Counted from the first letter of the stretch, positions 1 through 8,251 are shown. The stretch is 64,000 nt of DNA from Iodobacter fluviatilis (GCF_004194535.1 NZ_CP025781.1:2666001-2730000), one strand, 5' to 3'. The notes: generated by a model from the letters alone, not told the origin. Translations and numbers: made by a program.

Positions 1-951
1 AGCCAGATGCTCAACGTAACCATCAAACGGGGTCGGCATCGGCATCATTTCTAAACGCTCTTGCTCCAACATCTCGGCAATGCTCAGACCTTTGAATTCG
101 GGATGCCTGAGCACGCCCCATAAGACGCGACAACGCTCGGCCAGCCACGCATTCAATGCGTCAAAGGTACTGAACTTGATGCTTTGCGCCTCCAGCCAGA
201 TTCGCCGCCGACTATCTTGGACATTCTTTTCAACCACGCCTTTTTCCCAGCCAGAGGCGACATTGCAAAAGTCGGGATCAAACAAATAATGGGCGCACAT
301 CACCGAGAATCGGGCATTCACGATCCGGCCTTTGCCTTTCAATACCTTATCAACAGCGGTCTTCATATTGTCGTAAATGCCTCGGCGCGGCACACCCCCT
401 AAAGCCGCAAAGGATCGAGTATGCGCATCGAACAACATTTCATGCCCTTGACTGGGATAGGCCACTAACCAGAAGGCGCGACTGGCACACAATTTCAGAT
501 GGGAAACTTGAATGCGCCGATAAATACCACCAATAAGTAGATGCTCCTCACTCCAATCAAATTGAAAGGCTTCGCCCAAAGCAAATTGCAAGGGCACAAA
601 ACCCTGTGGGGTCTTACCGGCTTTGCCCCGCCAAGCACGAACGAAATCAGTGACGCCACTGTAAGCCCCTGTATAACCCTCAGCTTGAATCTGCTCAAAC
701 AAGGCTTTGGCGGTGCGACGATTCTGCTTGGATCGGAAGGAGTCGGCAGTCAGGGCTTGTTCTAGAGTGGCATGATAGGGCGTCAGTTTGCCAGGCTTAC
801 GCTGCCGTACGTATTGCGGCTCAGCCTTGGCAGCGGGTTTGCGAACCCAAGCGCGAATAGTGTTACGCGCCAGCCCCGTGCGCTTGGTGATTTCGTGCAG
901 CGACAGATTATCGCGAAAATACATCCTGCGGATTTTGCCCATCATTTCCAT
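1..951 (-). CDS. istA: IS21-family transposase IstA, 5' part, runs off the window
   Basis: The complement reads open for 317 codons from an ATG at 951 to the left edge with no stop. The N-terminus is a helix-turn-helix (about residues 15-45, including LARNTIRAWVRK). The catalytic triad of the IS21 rve-type domain is visible: first Asp in FQFDWSEEH, second Asp in RGIYDNMKTAVDK, Glu in [12 protein letters not shown]. IstA binds the element ends and cuts and joins DNA with its ATPase partner IstB, which would lie outside the window to the left. Unlike the second IS21 copy in this window, this frame is intact, so the copy may still be functional. It is transcribed leftward. The family call is firm; completeness cannot be judged. 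Confidence 0.93.
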   Translation of the reverse strand, partial: MEMMGKIRRMYFRDNLSLHEITKRTGLARNTIRAWVRKPAAKAEPQYVRQRKPGKLTPYHATLEQALTADSFRSKQNRRTAKALFEQIQAEGYTGAYSGVTDFVRAWRGKAGKTPQGFVPLQFALGEAFQFDWSEEHLLIGGIYRRIQVSHLKLCASRAFWLVAYPSQGHEMLFDAHTRSFAALGGVPRRGIYDNMKTAVDKVLKGKGRIVNARFSVMCAHYLFDPDFCNVASGWEKGVVEKNVQDSRRRIWLEAQSIKFSTFDALNAWLAERCRVLWGVLRHPEFKGLSIAEMLEQERLEMMPMPTPFDGYVEHLA

Positions 952-1060
952 GGTGATCACCTTTTATCCTCTGCTCAAGAGTTAAGCAGAATAAGTAAAG
1001 CACCTGGGTCAATTTTGGATCGGCAGAACTAGCTGTGGTGGGTCAGTTTTCGGTCGGCGT
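952..1060 (-). mobile_element. IS21 terminus with two internal end repeats
   Basis: Upstream of the leftward istA are two related direct motifs on the + strand, GGGTCAATTTTGGATCGGC near 1009 and GGGTCAGTTTTCGGTCGGC near 1042. Repeated motifs of this kind are typical of IS21-family ends, where IstA binds. The outer boundary is inferred to lie near 1060, where the sequence changes abruptly into the 5' end of a second istA copy. No target duplication can be shown because the other end is outside the window. Confidence 0.6.
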
Positions 1061-1069
1061 CAACACACC

Positions 1070-1168
1070 ATGGAAATGATGGAAATCACCACGCGCACAG
1101 GGCTGGCGCGTAACACCATTCGCGCTTGGGTTCGCAAACTCGCTGCCAAGGCTGAGTCGCAATACCGA
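1070..1168 (+). pseudogene. istA: 5' remnant of a second istA copy
   Basis: Starts ATGGAAATGATG as in the leftward istA and continues EITTRTGLARNTIRAWVRK, so it is the same gene in the opposite orientation. About 17 residues are deleted after the first four, and similarity ends near codon 32, close to the end of an inserted IS3 element. The rest of this copy reappears at 4851-5464 beyond the IS3 and MITE insertions. It cannot encode a functional transposase. Confidence 0.8.
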
Positions 1169-1202
1169 GGGCTGCGTCAATCACGGACACCACGCTTTGG
1201 GT

Positions 1203-1638
1203 TTATTCCTGATTTGCTAGCTCAAATTGCTTGGCAAATACTGCTGGCTCTTCATCGTTCAAACGTGAATGACGGCGAATTCGGTTGTAAAAAATTTCAA
1301 TATATTCGGTGATTTCCTCCTGCGCTTCCACTCGTGTTTTGTAGCTACGGTGATGAACCAATTCATTCTTCAATGAGCCCACTTTCCATTGGCGCATTGT
1401 CATAGCAGTTCCCTTTGCGTGACATAGACCCCCGCAAGCCCGCCAATGCCACTTGCCTGGCTCCCTCGATCCGAATGTAAAATCAATCCTTCCTTAGGTC
1501 GCTTTTGCGCCAAGGCCAGCTTCAATGAGGCACTCACCAACTCTTTTGTCATTCGACTACCCATCGCATAACCGACGATTTCACAAGTAAACACATCCTT
1601 GATTCCAGCCAAATAAAGCCAGCCTTCTGTGGTCGGAA
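1203..1638 (-). pseudogene. IS3 transposase orfB, 3' exon, degenerate
   Basis: This is the C-terminal half of an rve-type DDE transposase. It opens with PTTEGWLYLAGIKDVFTCE, holds the second catalytic Asp in LILHSDRGSQ, and ends with FYNRIRRHSRLN. Relative to the family, several residues are missing just after HSDRGSQ, and a small deletion at ATGGAAAGT-GGCTCATT throws the remainder (GSLKNELVHHR onward) into another frame. The first codon is completed across the intron by the last base of the 5' exon at 3919. Because of the indels, even a spliced message would not give a full transposase. Confidence 0.85.
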
Positions 1639-1639
1639 G

Positions 1640-1689
1640 TGGAGTAAGAGACGGGGCGTAGTCGTACTATTTCCCCGTCTCTCCTCTCC
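1640..1689 (-). ncRNA. Group II intron domain VI with branch-point adenosine
   Basis: On the minus strand, AGAGACGGGG pairs perfectly with CCCCGTCTCT around a loop, and a basal GGAG/CTCC stem leaves an unpaired TA. The adenosine at 1645 is seven nucleotides from the 3' end counting the last base, the canonical distance for the branch point used in lariat splicing. Confidence 0.78.
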
Positions 1690-1723
1690 GAACCGGACTT
1701 GCACCTTTCAATGCATCCGGCTC
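1690..1723 (-). ncRNA. Group II intron domain V (catalytic hairpin)
   Basis: A 34-nt hairpin on the minus strand begins GAGCCGGATGCATTGAAAGG and ends AAGTCCGGTTC. Length, the GAAA-type loop and the GAGCCG/CGGTTC base match the strongly conserved domain V of bacterial group II introns. It lies between the maturase stop codon and domain VI, as expected. Confidence 0.9.
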
Positions 1724-1884
1724 TTCATCTAAGTGCTGCTCATCGCAAAGGCAACCTCACCATACCTCGACTCCATGGTGCTGATCGGCTCGTCGTGCAA
1801 TATGAATGGATTTTCAGTCAAGGTTCGCCATTTGAACCGACTCTTCCGGCTTGTAATCAGCCGCCGGAGTGTGAGGGCTCCATA

Positions 1885-3255
1885 CTAGCCATGAGTGTTT
1901 TGCCCTCCAATCAACCAAGTTTTAGCGACACCGTTTGCTGGCGATTTAACATAATCTCGCATGAGCGATCTAAAGCCGCGTCGGTATTTACGCGCCAGCC
2001 AATAGCCAAACTTCCAGAAGATGGCGCGATCTAACTTGCTGAATAAAGTGGCAGTAAAGTCGGTGTATTGGTGAAAGTTTGCCCACCCAGTGAGGTGTCG
2101 GTTAAGACTCGCCAGCATATCCATTCGATTCGTGCTGTAATTACTCGACAGTTGCTTTACCAACTTCTCGGTAAAGCGCCGATATTTATCCCATGGAATT
2201 GTACTCACCACCCGCATCTGACCGCGCGCGCCACGCTTACGAATGATTCGATGCCCCAGAAACACAAAGCCATCGTTAACATGCGGAATGTGGGTTTTCT
2301 CAAGATTCAGCGTCAATTTAAGCTGATCTTCAAGAAATGCTCGGCAGTCTGCGCGCGCAGTTTCAGCTTGCGCTTTGCTGCCTTTGACAATCACAACAAA
2401 ATCATCAGCATATCGACAATAAGATATTGCCGGTTTCCACTGGCGCTGCTCCCGTACCGCAATGGGCGCTGGTTTTGTATGCCAAAGTTCCATGCCCAAC
2501 GATCTTTACGTACTTTCTTGTTAAGGTATTTCGCTTCCATCCAAGTATCAAACTCATGCAGCATGATGTTTGATAACAAAGGTGAAATAACCCCACCTTG
2601 CGGTACGCCTTCACTTGCCGCCCGAAATAAACCGCGATCTACACAGCCCGCTTTGATGAACTTCCATAGCCAGTAAACGCGGGTCTGCGATACGCTTGCG
2701 CATTGCTTTAAGCAGTAATCGATGGTGAATGGTATCGAAGTAGCTGGCCAGATTGCCTTCAATAATCCAGCGCCCAGCTGTGCTTTGTTCTCCCCCATCC
2801 TGTAGCTGTAATTTCACCGTGCGAATGGCGTGATGTACGCTGCGCGCTTTTCTGAATCCGTATGAAACGGTATGGAAATCACTTTCCCATATCGGCTCCA
2901 TCACCATCAAAATGGCACGCTGTACAATCCGATCACGCAGGCAAGGGATGCCCAAAGGCCTCATCTTGCCATTGCTTTTTGGAATTTACACACGACGGGC
3001 GGCTTGTGGCTGAAACGTGCCAGCAAGTAGCTCGGTGCGTAAGGTTTCAAGTTCATGCTGGAGATGATTTTCCATATAAACCCGAGTGACACCATCGATT
3101 CCCGGTGTCTTTGCTCCACTTGACGCCAGCGTAGTGTGAGCAGCTTCGCGTAGCCAGACCGGTTCAGCAATGAGCCTCAGCAGACGATCGAACTTGCGTT
3201 CTTTATCCTTTGAAGACCATATTGCCAGCTTGCTTTGCATTTCACTGATTATCAA
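1885..3255 (-). pseudogene. ltrA: Group II intron reverse transcriptase/maturase, broken
   Basis: This intron-encoded protein should reverse-transcribe and help splice the intron. Visible RT blocks are KTPGIDGVTR, the RPLGIPCLRDRIVQRA block, EGVPQGGVISPLLSN and the catalytic CRYADDFVV, followed by a maturase-like region with HRIIRKRG and a basic C-terminus. No endonuclease domain is evident. It is disabled in three places. An in-frame TAA at 2986-2988 stands where the family has Tyr (ARRV-stop-IPKSNGK). Two frameshifts lie near 2680 (after RIADPR) and near 2490 (before PIAVRE). The start is taken at 3255. Confidence 0.9.
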
Positions 3256-3918
3256 AGGTCTTCACCTTATTGTGGTCAGTTAGTCGACCCAGCAAACCAC
3301 TTAAACTGCCTCCCTTCGCCATGTAACTGGCTTTCCCAGTTTCGGACTACTACGGAGGCTCCGCCAACTCGCACATCATCGGGGGCACACTCCCTTGGCA
3401 TTTGTGCAAGCCTTCCCCAGTTCACATGCTGGACTCAACGCATGGGTGAGGTTGCCTATCGCAGTCTTTATCCTTGCTTTCCGCAAGTCGATTTAGATGC
3501 CATGGTCTAGCTACACACTCCCCATGACTCCATACAGACCAGTCTACATTTCTGGCTACAATCGCGGCATCAGTGGATATATGTCACTGATACCAATCCA
3601 AATCCAGCCTGTTAAACGGTGTAGGCCGTGGTGACATTTCAATCCTCAGATGCGGTTTAATAGGTACGTGTTCCTCAACCGTCCCATGCTCAGCCTAGAG
3701 GTTCATCTTGGCGTAACCGCTTCGCCGCAAACCCCGTTTCCCACGGACTTCGTCACCCTGCCAGTGTCAGCAGGTCACCGCCGCTTCGGCTCACTTCCCC
3801 TTGTAGCAGAAGAAGGGCATTCCCCAGCGCAACATCAACGACTTGCTGGGATACTGCATTCCAAACATGCTCAAGCAGCATCACCCCAATCAATGCAGGC
3901 TACGCTGGCTGGGCGTAC

Positions 3919-4335
3919 TGTAACTAATATCGCTCACCCACATTTCATTCGGCTTGACCGGTTCGAAACATTGCCCGAGTAAATTCTCTTTCACTGGCAA
4001 GCTATGATTTGAATGGGTCGTCGCCTTGAATTTCTTCGCTTGAATGCAGCGCAAACCCAGTCTGCGCCTCAAATAGCGCAATTGACTCAAGCCAATTTGT
4101 ACCTCATCAGCCGCAAGCTCTTTCTGTAAACGTCGTGGCCCATAAGTCATTCTGCCGTGCGCATGTGCTGCACGTATTTTGACTTCCAGCAGCAGGCGAT
4201 GCGCCTGCTTTGGTGCTGATTTGGACTGTAGCCAGTTATAAAATCCGCTGCGCGACAGGCCAAGCCATTGTGCCATTTGTGAAATCGGATACTGCTTTCT
4301 TTGCTGTTTCATGAACGCGTACTTAGCGTGAATTC
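3919..4335 (-). pseudogene. IS3 transposase orfB, 5' exon
   Basis: This is the N-terminal half of the IS3 transposase: KYAFMKQQRKQYPISQMAQW, then an HTH_21-like region (AHAHGRMTYGPRRLQKEL), ending at the first catalytic Asp in EMWVSDISY. The last base (A at 3919) begins the Ile codon finished by the 3' exon. Without splicing, translation runs into the intron and stops at 3890. It is entered from orfA by a probable -1 frameshift near 4357-4363. The residues seen in this half look intact. Confidence 0.85.
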
Positions 4336-4602
4336 CTTGGCAAAGTACGTGGCGGCCTTTTTTAAAAAAGCGCACTCCATTTTGCTTTCGGCCAGTTCTC
4401 GTTTGAGCCTGGCGACCTCGGCGCTGAGCTCGTCGACAGGCTGAACGCGATGTTGATCCAGGCCCGCTAGCTTGCCTTGCTGTGCCAATTTGACCCACTT
4501 ATCCAGCGTCTGTTTGGGCATCGCTTGCGGCACATTCAAGTGTTGTTCGAGTACTAATTTAACGGCTTCTGCACGAAATGCAGTGGTGTAACTACTGGCC
4601 AT
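4309..4602 (-). CDS. IS3-family transposase orfA (helix-turn-helix subunit)
   Basis: A 97-residue protein beginning MASSYTTAFRAEAVKLVLEQ. It has a helix-turn-helix, then LDKWVKLAQQGKLAGLD and a leucine-rich coiled segment (ELSAEVARLKRELAESKMEC) typical of IS3 OrfA. Related proteins carry a few more residues between the first helix and MPKQTLDKW, so a small in-frame deletion is likely. A GGAGG ribosome-binding site precedes the ATG at 4602. It overlaps orfB and probably also yields an OrfAB fusion by frameshifting. Confidence in family is high, in function low. Confidence 0.82.
   Translation of the reverse strand: MASSYTTAFRAEAVKLVLEQHLNVPQAMPKQTLDKWVKLAQQGKLAGLDQHRVQPVDELSAEVARLKRELAESKMECAFLKKAATYFAKEFTLSTRS
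4357..4363 (-). promoter_or_regulatory. Probable -1 ribosomal frameshift site (A6G) of the IS3 element
   Basis: On the minus strand the codons TTA AAA AAG in orfA contain the heptamer A-AAA-AAG. Slipping back one base turns FLKKAATYF into LKKGRHVLCQG, which leads straight into the orfB frame (KYAFMKQQ). A6G motifs are the usual slippery sites for OrfAB fusion in the IS3 family. Confidence 0.7.
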
Positions 4603-4669
4603 GACTTACCTCCAGAGAAGATTTTATCTCAATTGAAGGTGTCCATAATTAGCAGCCTACCTCAGAGTT

Positions 4670-4853
4670 CCATGAGCGATTTTTAACTTTCGTTCCGCCC
4701 CAAAAATGGGCTAAACCCGAAGGGCTGAGCCGGAAAATGGCCATTCACTGCGTTATGCTCCTCGACAATAACCCGTTATTGCCTTCGTCACATGCCTTGT
4801 GCCTGGCCGTTTTCCGGCTCAGCGCAGTGGTGAATGAAACGCCAACAGGCCCT
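4670..4853 (+). mobile_element. MITE (CTAG-target family), left-truncated copy
   Basis: It matches the complete copy at 48700-48967 from CCATGAGCGATTTTTAACTT to the right terminal repeat GAATGAAACGCCAACAGGCC. About 85 bp at the left end are missing. The right end joins CTAG at 4852-4855 and then istA sequence (GAACAAGC), where the intact istA copy has CTCTAGAACAAGC. So the element landed in a CTAG of this istA. There is no coding capacity. Confidence 0.85.
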
Positions 4854-5464
4854 AGAACAAGCTCTGACTGCCGACTCCTTTCGCGCTAAGCAGAATCGTC
4901 GACCGCCAAAGCCTTGTTCGAGCAAATTCAAGCTGAGGGTTATACAGGGGCTTACAGTGGCGTCACTGATTTCGTTCGTGCTTGGTGTGGCAAAGCCGGT
5001 AAGACCCCACACAGGGTTTTGTGCCCTTGCAATTTGCTTTGGGCGAAGTCTTTCAATTTGATTGGAGTGAGGAGCATTTGCTTATCGGTGGTATTTATCG
5101 GCGTATTCAAGTTTCCCATCTGAAATGGTGTGCCAGTCGCGCCTTCTGGTGAGTGGCCTATCCCAGCCAAGGGCATGAAATGTTGTTCGATGCGCACACC
5201 CGTTCCTTTGCGGTTTTAGGGGGTGTGCCGCGCCGGGGCATTTACGACAATATGAAAACCGCTGGTGATAAGGTATTGAAAGGCAAAGGCCGGATCGTGA
5301 ATGCCCGATTCTCGGTGATGTGCGCCCATTATTTTTTTGATCCCTACTTCTGCAATGTCGCCTCTGGCTGGGAAAAGGGCGTGGTTGAAAAGAATGTACA
5401 AGATAGTCGGCGGCGAATCTGGTTGGAGGCGCAAAGTATCAAGTTCAGCAGCTTTGATGCATTT
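4851..5464 (+). pseudogene. istA: Second istA copy, 3' portion, broken
   Basis: It is clearly homologous to the leftward istA, from LEQALTADSF through RGIYDNMKTAGDKV and [19 protein letters not shown]. Inactivating changes include a 1-bp deletion in CGTCG-ACCGCC near 4900, two extra bases in CCCACACAGGG near 5010, and TTA to TGA just before VAYPSQG near 5148. It then fuses to istB sequence near 5464, losing the last third of IstA and the start of IstB. Confidence 0.88.
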
Positions 5465-6045
5465 ATTGCAAGCAGAACACAGCGATAGTAAGGTGCGCTC
5501 GATTCAGCATCAAATGAGCGCAGCGAAGTTCCCCGTGCATCGAGATTTAGCGGGATTCGACTTTAGTGCGAGCAAGGTAGATCAAGCACTGGTCAGTCAA
5601 CTGGCGACATTGGCCTTTACCGACACGGCACAAAATACCGTACTGATTGGTGGTCCGGGCACGGGCAAAACGCATTTGGCTACGGCGCTAGCGATCGGCG
5701 GGATCACGCATCACGGCAAGCGCGCCCGTTTTTATTCGACCGTGGATTTGGTCAATTTATTGGAAAAAGAAAAACGTGAAGGCAAAGCAGGCCGTATTGC
5801 ACTTGCTCTTATGCGAGTGGATGTGGTGATTTTGGATGAACTGGGCTACTTACCCTTTAGTCAGGCAGGAGGCGCATTGCTGTTTCATTTGTTGTCGAAG
5901 CTCTATGAGCACACCAGCGTGATCATCACCACGAATCTGAACTTCTCGGAATGGTCGAGTGTATTTGGCGATGCCAAGATGACCACGGCGTTGTTGGATC
6001 GGCTGACGCACCATTGCCACATTGTGGAAACGGGGAATGACTCAG
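5465..6045 (+). pseudogene. istB: IS21-family helper ATPase IstB, truncated at both ends
   Basis: An AAA+ ATPase with Walker [10 protein letters not shown], Walker [13 protein letters not shown] and sensor segment [12 protein letters not shown]. IstB delivers IstA to target DNA. The first 60 or so residues are missing: the frame opens inside [17 protein letters not shown] after fusion with istA. The C-terminus ends at VETGNDS, where ISAs1 sequence takes over. The ATPase core reads without interruption but has no proper start, so it is probably inactive. Confidence 0.88.
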
Positions 6046-6401
6046 CGCGAACTCAAGGGCAAGGGGACGACCAGACCACGATAGAAACGCGATATTTTAT
6101 CCGCAGTATGAATGCCACCGACCCGAAATGACTTGGGCAAGTAGTGCGTGCGCACTGGGGCGTTGAAAACCAATTGCACTGGGTATTGGATATGGCATTT
6201 GATGAAGATTCGCTGCGCTATCGAGAGGGAAATAGTGCGGCCAATATGTCGATTATTCGGGATTCGGGGCTAAATTTGGTTAGTGCTGAGAAAACTGCCA
6301 AGGTTGGCGTCAAAATCAAATGCCTAAAAGCGGGCTGGAATGACGATGATTTGCTGCTAGTTGTGACTGGCCAAGCGCCTGTTGGTGAAGGAAAAACTTA
6401 G
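6046..6401 (+). pseudogene. ISAs1-family transposase, C-terminal remnant
   Basis: The translated fragment [14 protein letters not shown], then (after a TGA at 6129-6131) VRAHWGVENQLHWVLDMAFD, SLRYREGNSAANM and KCLKAGWNDDDLL, is the conserved C-terminal region of ISAs1-type (H-repeat) DDE transposases. The catalytic N-terminal two thirds are absent and an in-frame stop interrupts the fragment. It is fused directly to the 3' side of truncated istB, a deletion junction. Confidence 0.85.
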
Positions 6402-6439
6402 GAACTTGTTTTACCAGTCAATTTAAATGCGATTGCCCT

Positions 6440-6706
6440 AGGGTCTGTTGACGTTTCATTCACAATTATGCTGAGCCGGGAAACGGCCAAGCACAAGGCA
6501 TGCGACGAAGGCAATAACGAGTTATTTCCGAGGAGTATAATGCAGTGAATGGCCGTTTTCCGGCCCAGCCCTTCGGTTTGGCTACATTTTTGCGGCTGCA
6601 CGGCGTTAAAAGACGCTCATGGTACCCGTACCACCTCACGTCTTTTACCTTGTTCAGCCGCAAAACTGCAACTAACATCGCCGCGAATGAAACGTCAACA
6701 GACCCT
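6440..6706 (-). mobile_element. MITE (CTAG-target family), complete copy
   Basis: A 267-bp non-coding element with perfect 22-bp terminal inverted repeats (GGGTCTGTTGACGTTTC inward), flanked by CTAG at 6438-6441 and 6705-6708. Its interior is related to the 4670 and 48700 copies but in inverse orientation, and is rich in inverted repeats around GGCCGTTTTCCGG. A TA or CTAG target is typical of IS630/Tc1 and some IS5-group transposases, which may have mobilised it. Confidence 0.9.
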
Positions 6707-6767
6707 AGTGTACTGGGCTGGTTTTTATTTAAGCCTATTGCGTTGATGGGCTAAGGGGTGAGATAAA

Positions 6768-6799
6768 TTACCGCCTAAAGCGCGATATTTAGGCGGTAA
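6768..6799. terminator. Intrinsic terminator hairpin after the ferric-reductase-like gene
   Basis: A perfect 12-bp stem TTACCGCCTAAA / TTTAGGCGGTAA with an 8-base loop lies just downstream of the leftward gene ending at 6809. It marks the border between the mobile block and the ordinary chromosome. Confidence 0.7.
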
Positions 6800-6808
6800 T
6801 AGCTATTT

Positions 6809-8089
6809 TTAACGCATGGAAAATGCTTCGTGATGAAAGCGTGGTGGTCGGCTCATCTGGGCTAGATGTTCGCTAATCGCCGAGCCTAAGCTTTGTGGGC
6901 CGCAGTACCAGATATCGGCCAGTGTTTCGGGCTGTATTTGGGTGATATTTAGCCTTTGGCCTAAGTCACTTTCGATCAGATGTAGGTAAATATTTTTTGC
7001 GAGGCAAGCGGCTTGAATCTCATCCAATCTGGTGGCTTCAGCTGCGTTTTTTACGCAGTAATAAAAATCGATTTGAGCGTTGCTAAAGCTAGGGCTTTCT
7101 AGCCAAGCTAAAAAGGGCGTGATGCCAATACCACCCGCAATCCACGCTTGGCGCTGCATGTTTTTCCCACCATCAAAGCAGCCGTAAGGCCCTTCTACCT
7201 TGATCCGCTGGCCTACTTTTAGCGTGCTGCTTAATGTGCTGGTGTAGTCTCCTAGTGACTTAATAATAAAGCGCAGCTCATCAGATTTACGTGGGGCTGA
7301 GGCAATAGTGTAAGGGTGTGAGCCTTCTTTTGGATCAAAGTTCAGCAAAGCAAATTGCCCAGCTTGATGCTCAGGCCATGTGCTATTCATCTGGCAAATA
7401 ACCTCGAGCTGATTGGCTGGGAGTGCTGTGATCTGGCTAATTTGGCCACTAACTTGCTTGCGGCTGCCAATTTTCCCCGATAGGGAGTAGATCGCACAGA
7501 TTGAGCCAATGCCGAGCAAAGCTGCCATTAAAGCGCCAACAGGGCTGAACCATAAGCTTTTAGGCATTAGAATCAGCGCATGAAAAACACCCATCAAATA
7601 CAGTGGTGCAAACAGCTTATGAACCTTTCTCCACAGACGGTATGGCACGGCGCGAAGCAGGGCGAGGATTATCATAGCCAATACCGCCCAAGCGGCCCAC
7701 TCCCCCATATCTTTGGCTAGCGACATCAGCGGGTCTTTTGCACCTTTGCCATGCTTAAGTTTTGGGGCAGCCCACTCCATCGCCATTACCAGCTTGGGTG
7801 ATAGTTTAATCAGCCAGTGGCAGGCGAGTAGTAAGCCCGCAGCAATTCCTAGCTGCTTGTGTAGGCCATACATCTTATCTAAGCCATTGAGCGGCTTTTC
7901 TAGCCAGCTTGGGCGCGCAGCGAGCAGCATGGCTGCCGACATCACGCTCATTAATTGCACGCCGCTCAGCAGCACCAGCTCATGCCGCCAATCCCAATAT
8001 TGAGTGGGCAGGCCGTTTTGCAGATAGCTACAAACGGCGTAGAGCACCGTTGCAAGTAGCAGGAGGAGTGGGATAGGTTTCTTTAGCAC
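6809..8089 (-). CDS. Ferric-reductase-like transmembrane flavoprotein
   Basis: A 426-residue membrane oxidoreductase. The first half has about six hydrophobic segments with paired His in GLHKQLGIAAGLLLACHWL and VHKLFAPLYLMGVFHAL, the haem ligands expected of the FRD/NOX family. The second half is an FAD/NAD(P)H reductase module with HPYTIASAP (FAD), GPYG, AGGIGITPF (nucleotide) and a final WYCGPQSLG. It should pass electrons from NAD(P)H through FAD and haem across the inner membrane, to iron or another acceptor. It stands alone and divergent from a TonB-like gene, which would suit a role in iron uptake, but this is inference. The real substrate is unknown. Confidence 0.85.
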   Translation of the reverse strand: MLKKPIPLLLLLATVLYAVCSYLQNGLPTQYWDWRHELVLLSGVQLMSVMSAAMLLAARPSWLEKPLNGLDKMYGLHKQLGIAAGLLLACHWLIKLSPKLVMAMEWAAPKLKHGKGAKDPLMSLAKDMGEWAAWAVLAMIILALLRAVPYRLWRKVHKLFAPLYLMGVFHALILMPKSLWFSPVGALMAALLGIGSICAIYSLSGKIGSRKQVSGQISQITALPANQLEVICQMNSTWPEHQAGQFALLNFDPKEGSHPYTIASAPRKSDELRFIIKSLGDYTSTLSSTLKVGQRIKVEGPYGCFDGGKNMQRQAWIAGGIGITPFLAWLESPSFSNAQIDFYYCVKNAAEATRLDEIQAACLAKNIYLHLIESDLGQRLNITQIQPETLADIWYCGPQSLGSAISEHLAQMSRPPRFHHEAFSMR

Positions 8090-8251
8090 GGGGATTCTCT
8101 GTTATTCACGCTTTAAGCCTGTATTTAACGCCTTAAATATGAAGTGAAACTTAAGCTGCGTTGGTAGTTATGCCAGTGAATGGCAGAAGTTTACTGTTAT
8201 AAGGGCCAGTGCTTATGTAGAATGCCCCGCACAGTTTTCTATTCGGGTGCT

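Larger units (their letters stand above)
1639..3918 (-). mobile_element. Group II intron inserted in the IS3 transposase gene
   Basis: Reading on the minus strand, the intron starts GTACG at 3918 and ends CTCCAC at 1639. Family introns usually start GUGYG, so one base differs, and the AY 3' end fits. It is 2280 nt long. It holds a reverse transcriptase/maturase ORF and recognisable domains V and VI. Splicing joins AGTTACA to TTCCGACC, giving S-Y-I-P-T-T-E-G-W and restoring the transposase frame four codons after its first catalytic Asp (SDISY). The intron is in the sense orientation of its host gene. About 650 nt at the 5' side (3256-3918) would form domains I-III. The maturase is broken, so mobility or efficient splicing would need help from another copy. 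Confidence 0.88.
1184..4645 (-). mobile_element. IS3-family insertion sequence carrying a group II intron
   Basis: The ends are inferred from inverted GGACACC motifs: CGGACACC at 1184-1191 and its complement GGTGTCCA at 4638-4645. Between them, on the minus strand, are orfA, orfB (in two exons) and a 2.28 kb group II intron. Without the intron the element would be about 1.2 kb, normal for IS3. It sits inside the second IS21 copy. No clear target duplication is visible. The transposase has indels in its 3' part, so the element is probably dead. Confidence 0.75.

Noticed and set aside
2068-2676. A 202-codon + strand frame within the group II intron
   Set aside because: It lies opposite the maturase gene; the minus strand carries all recognisable RT motifs, so this is an antisense shadow.
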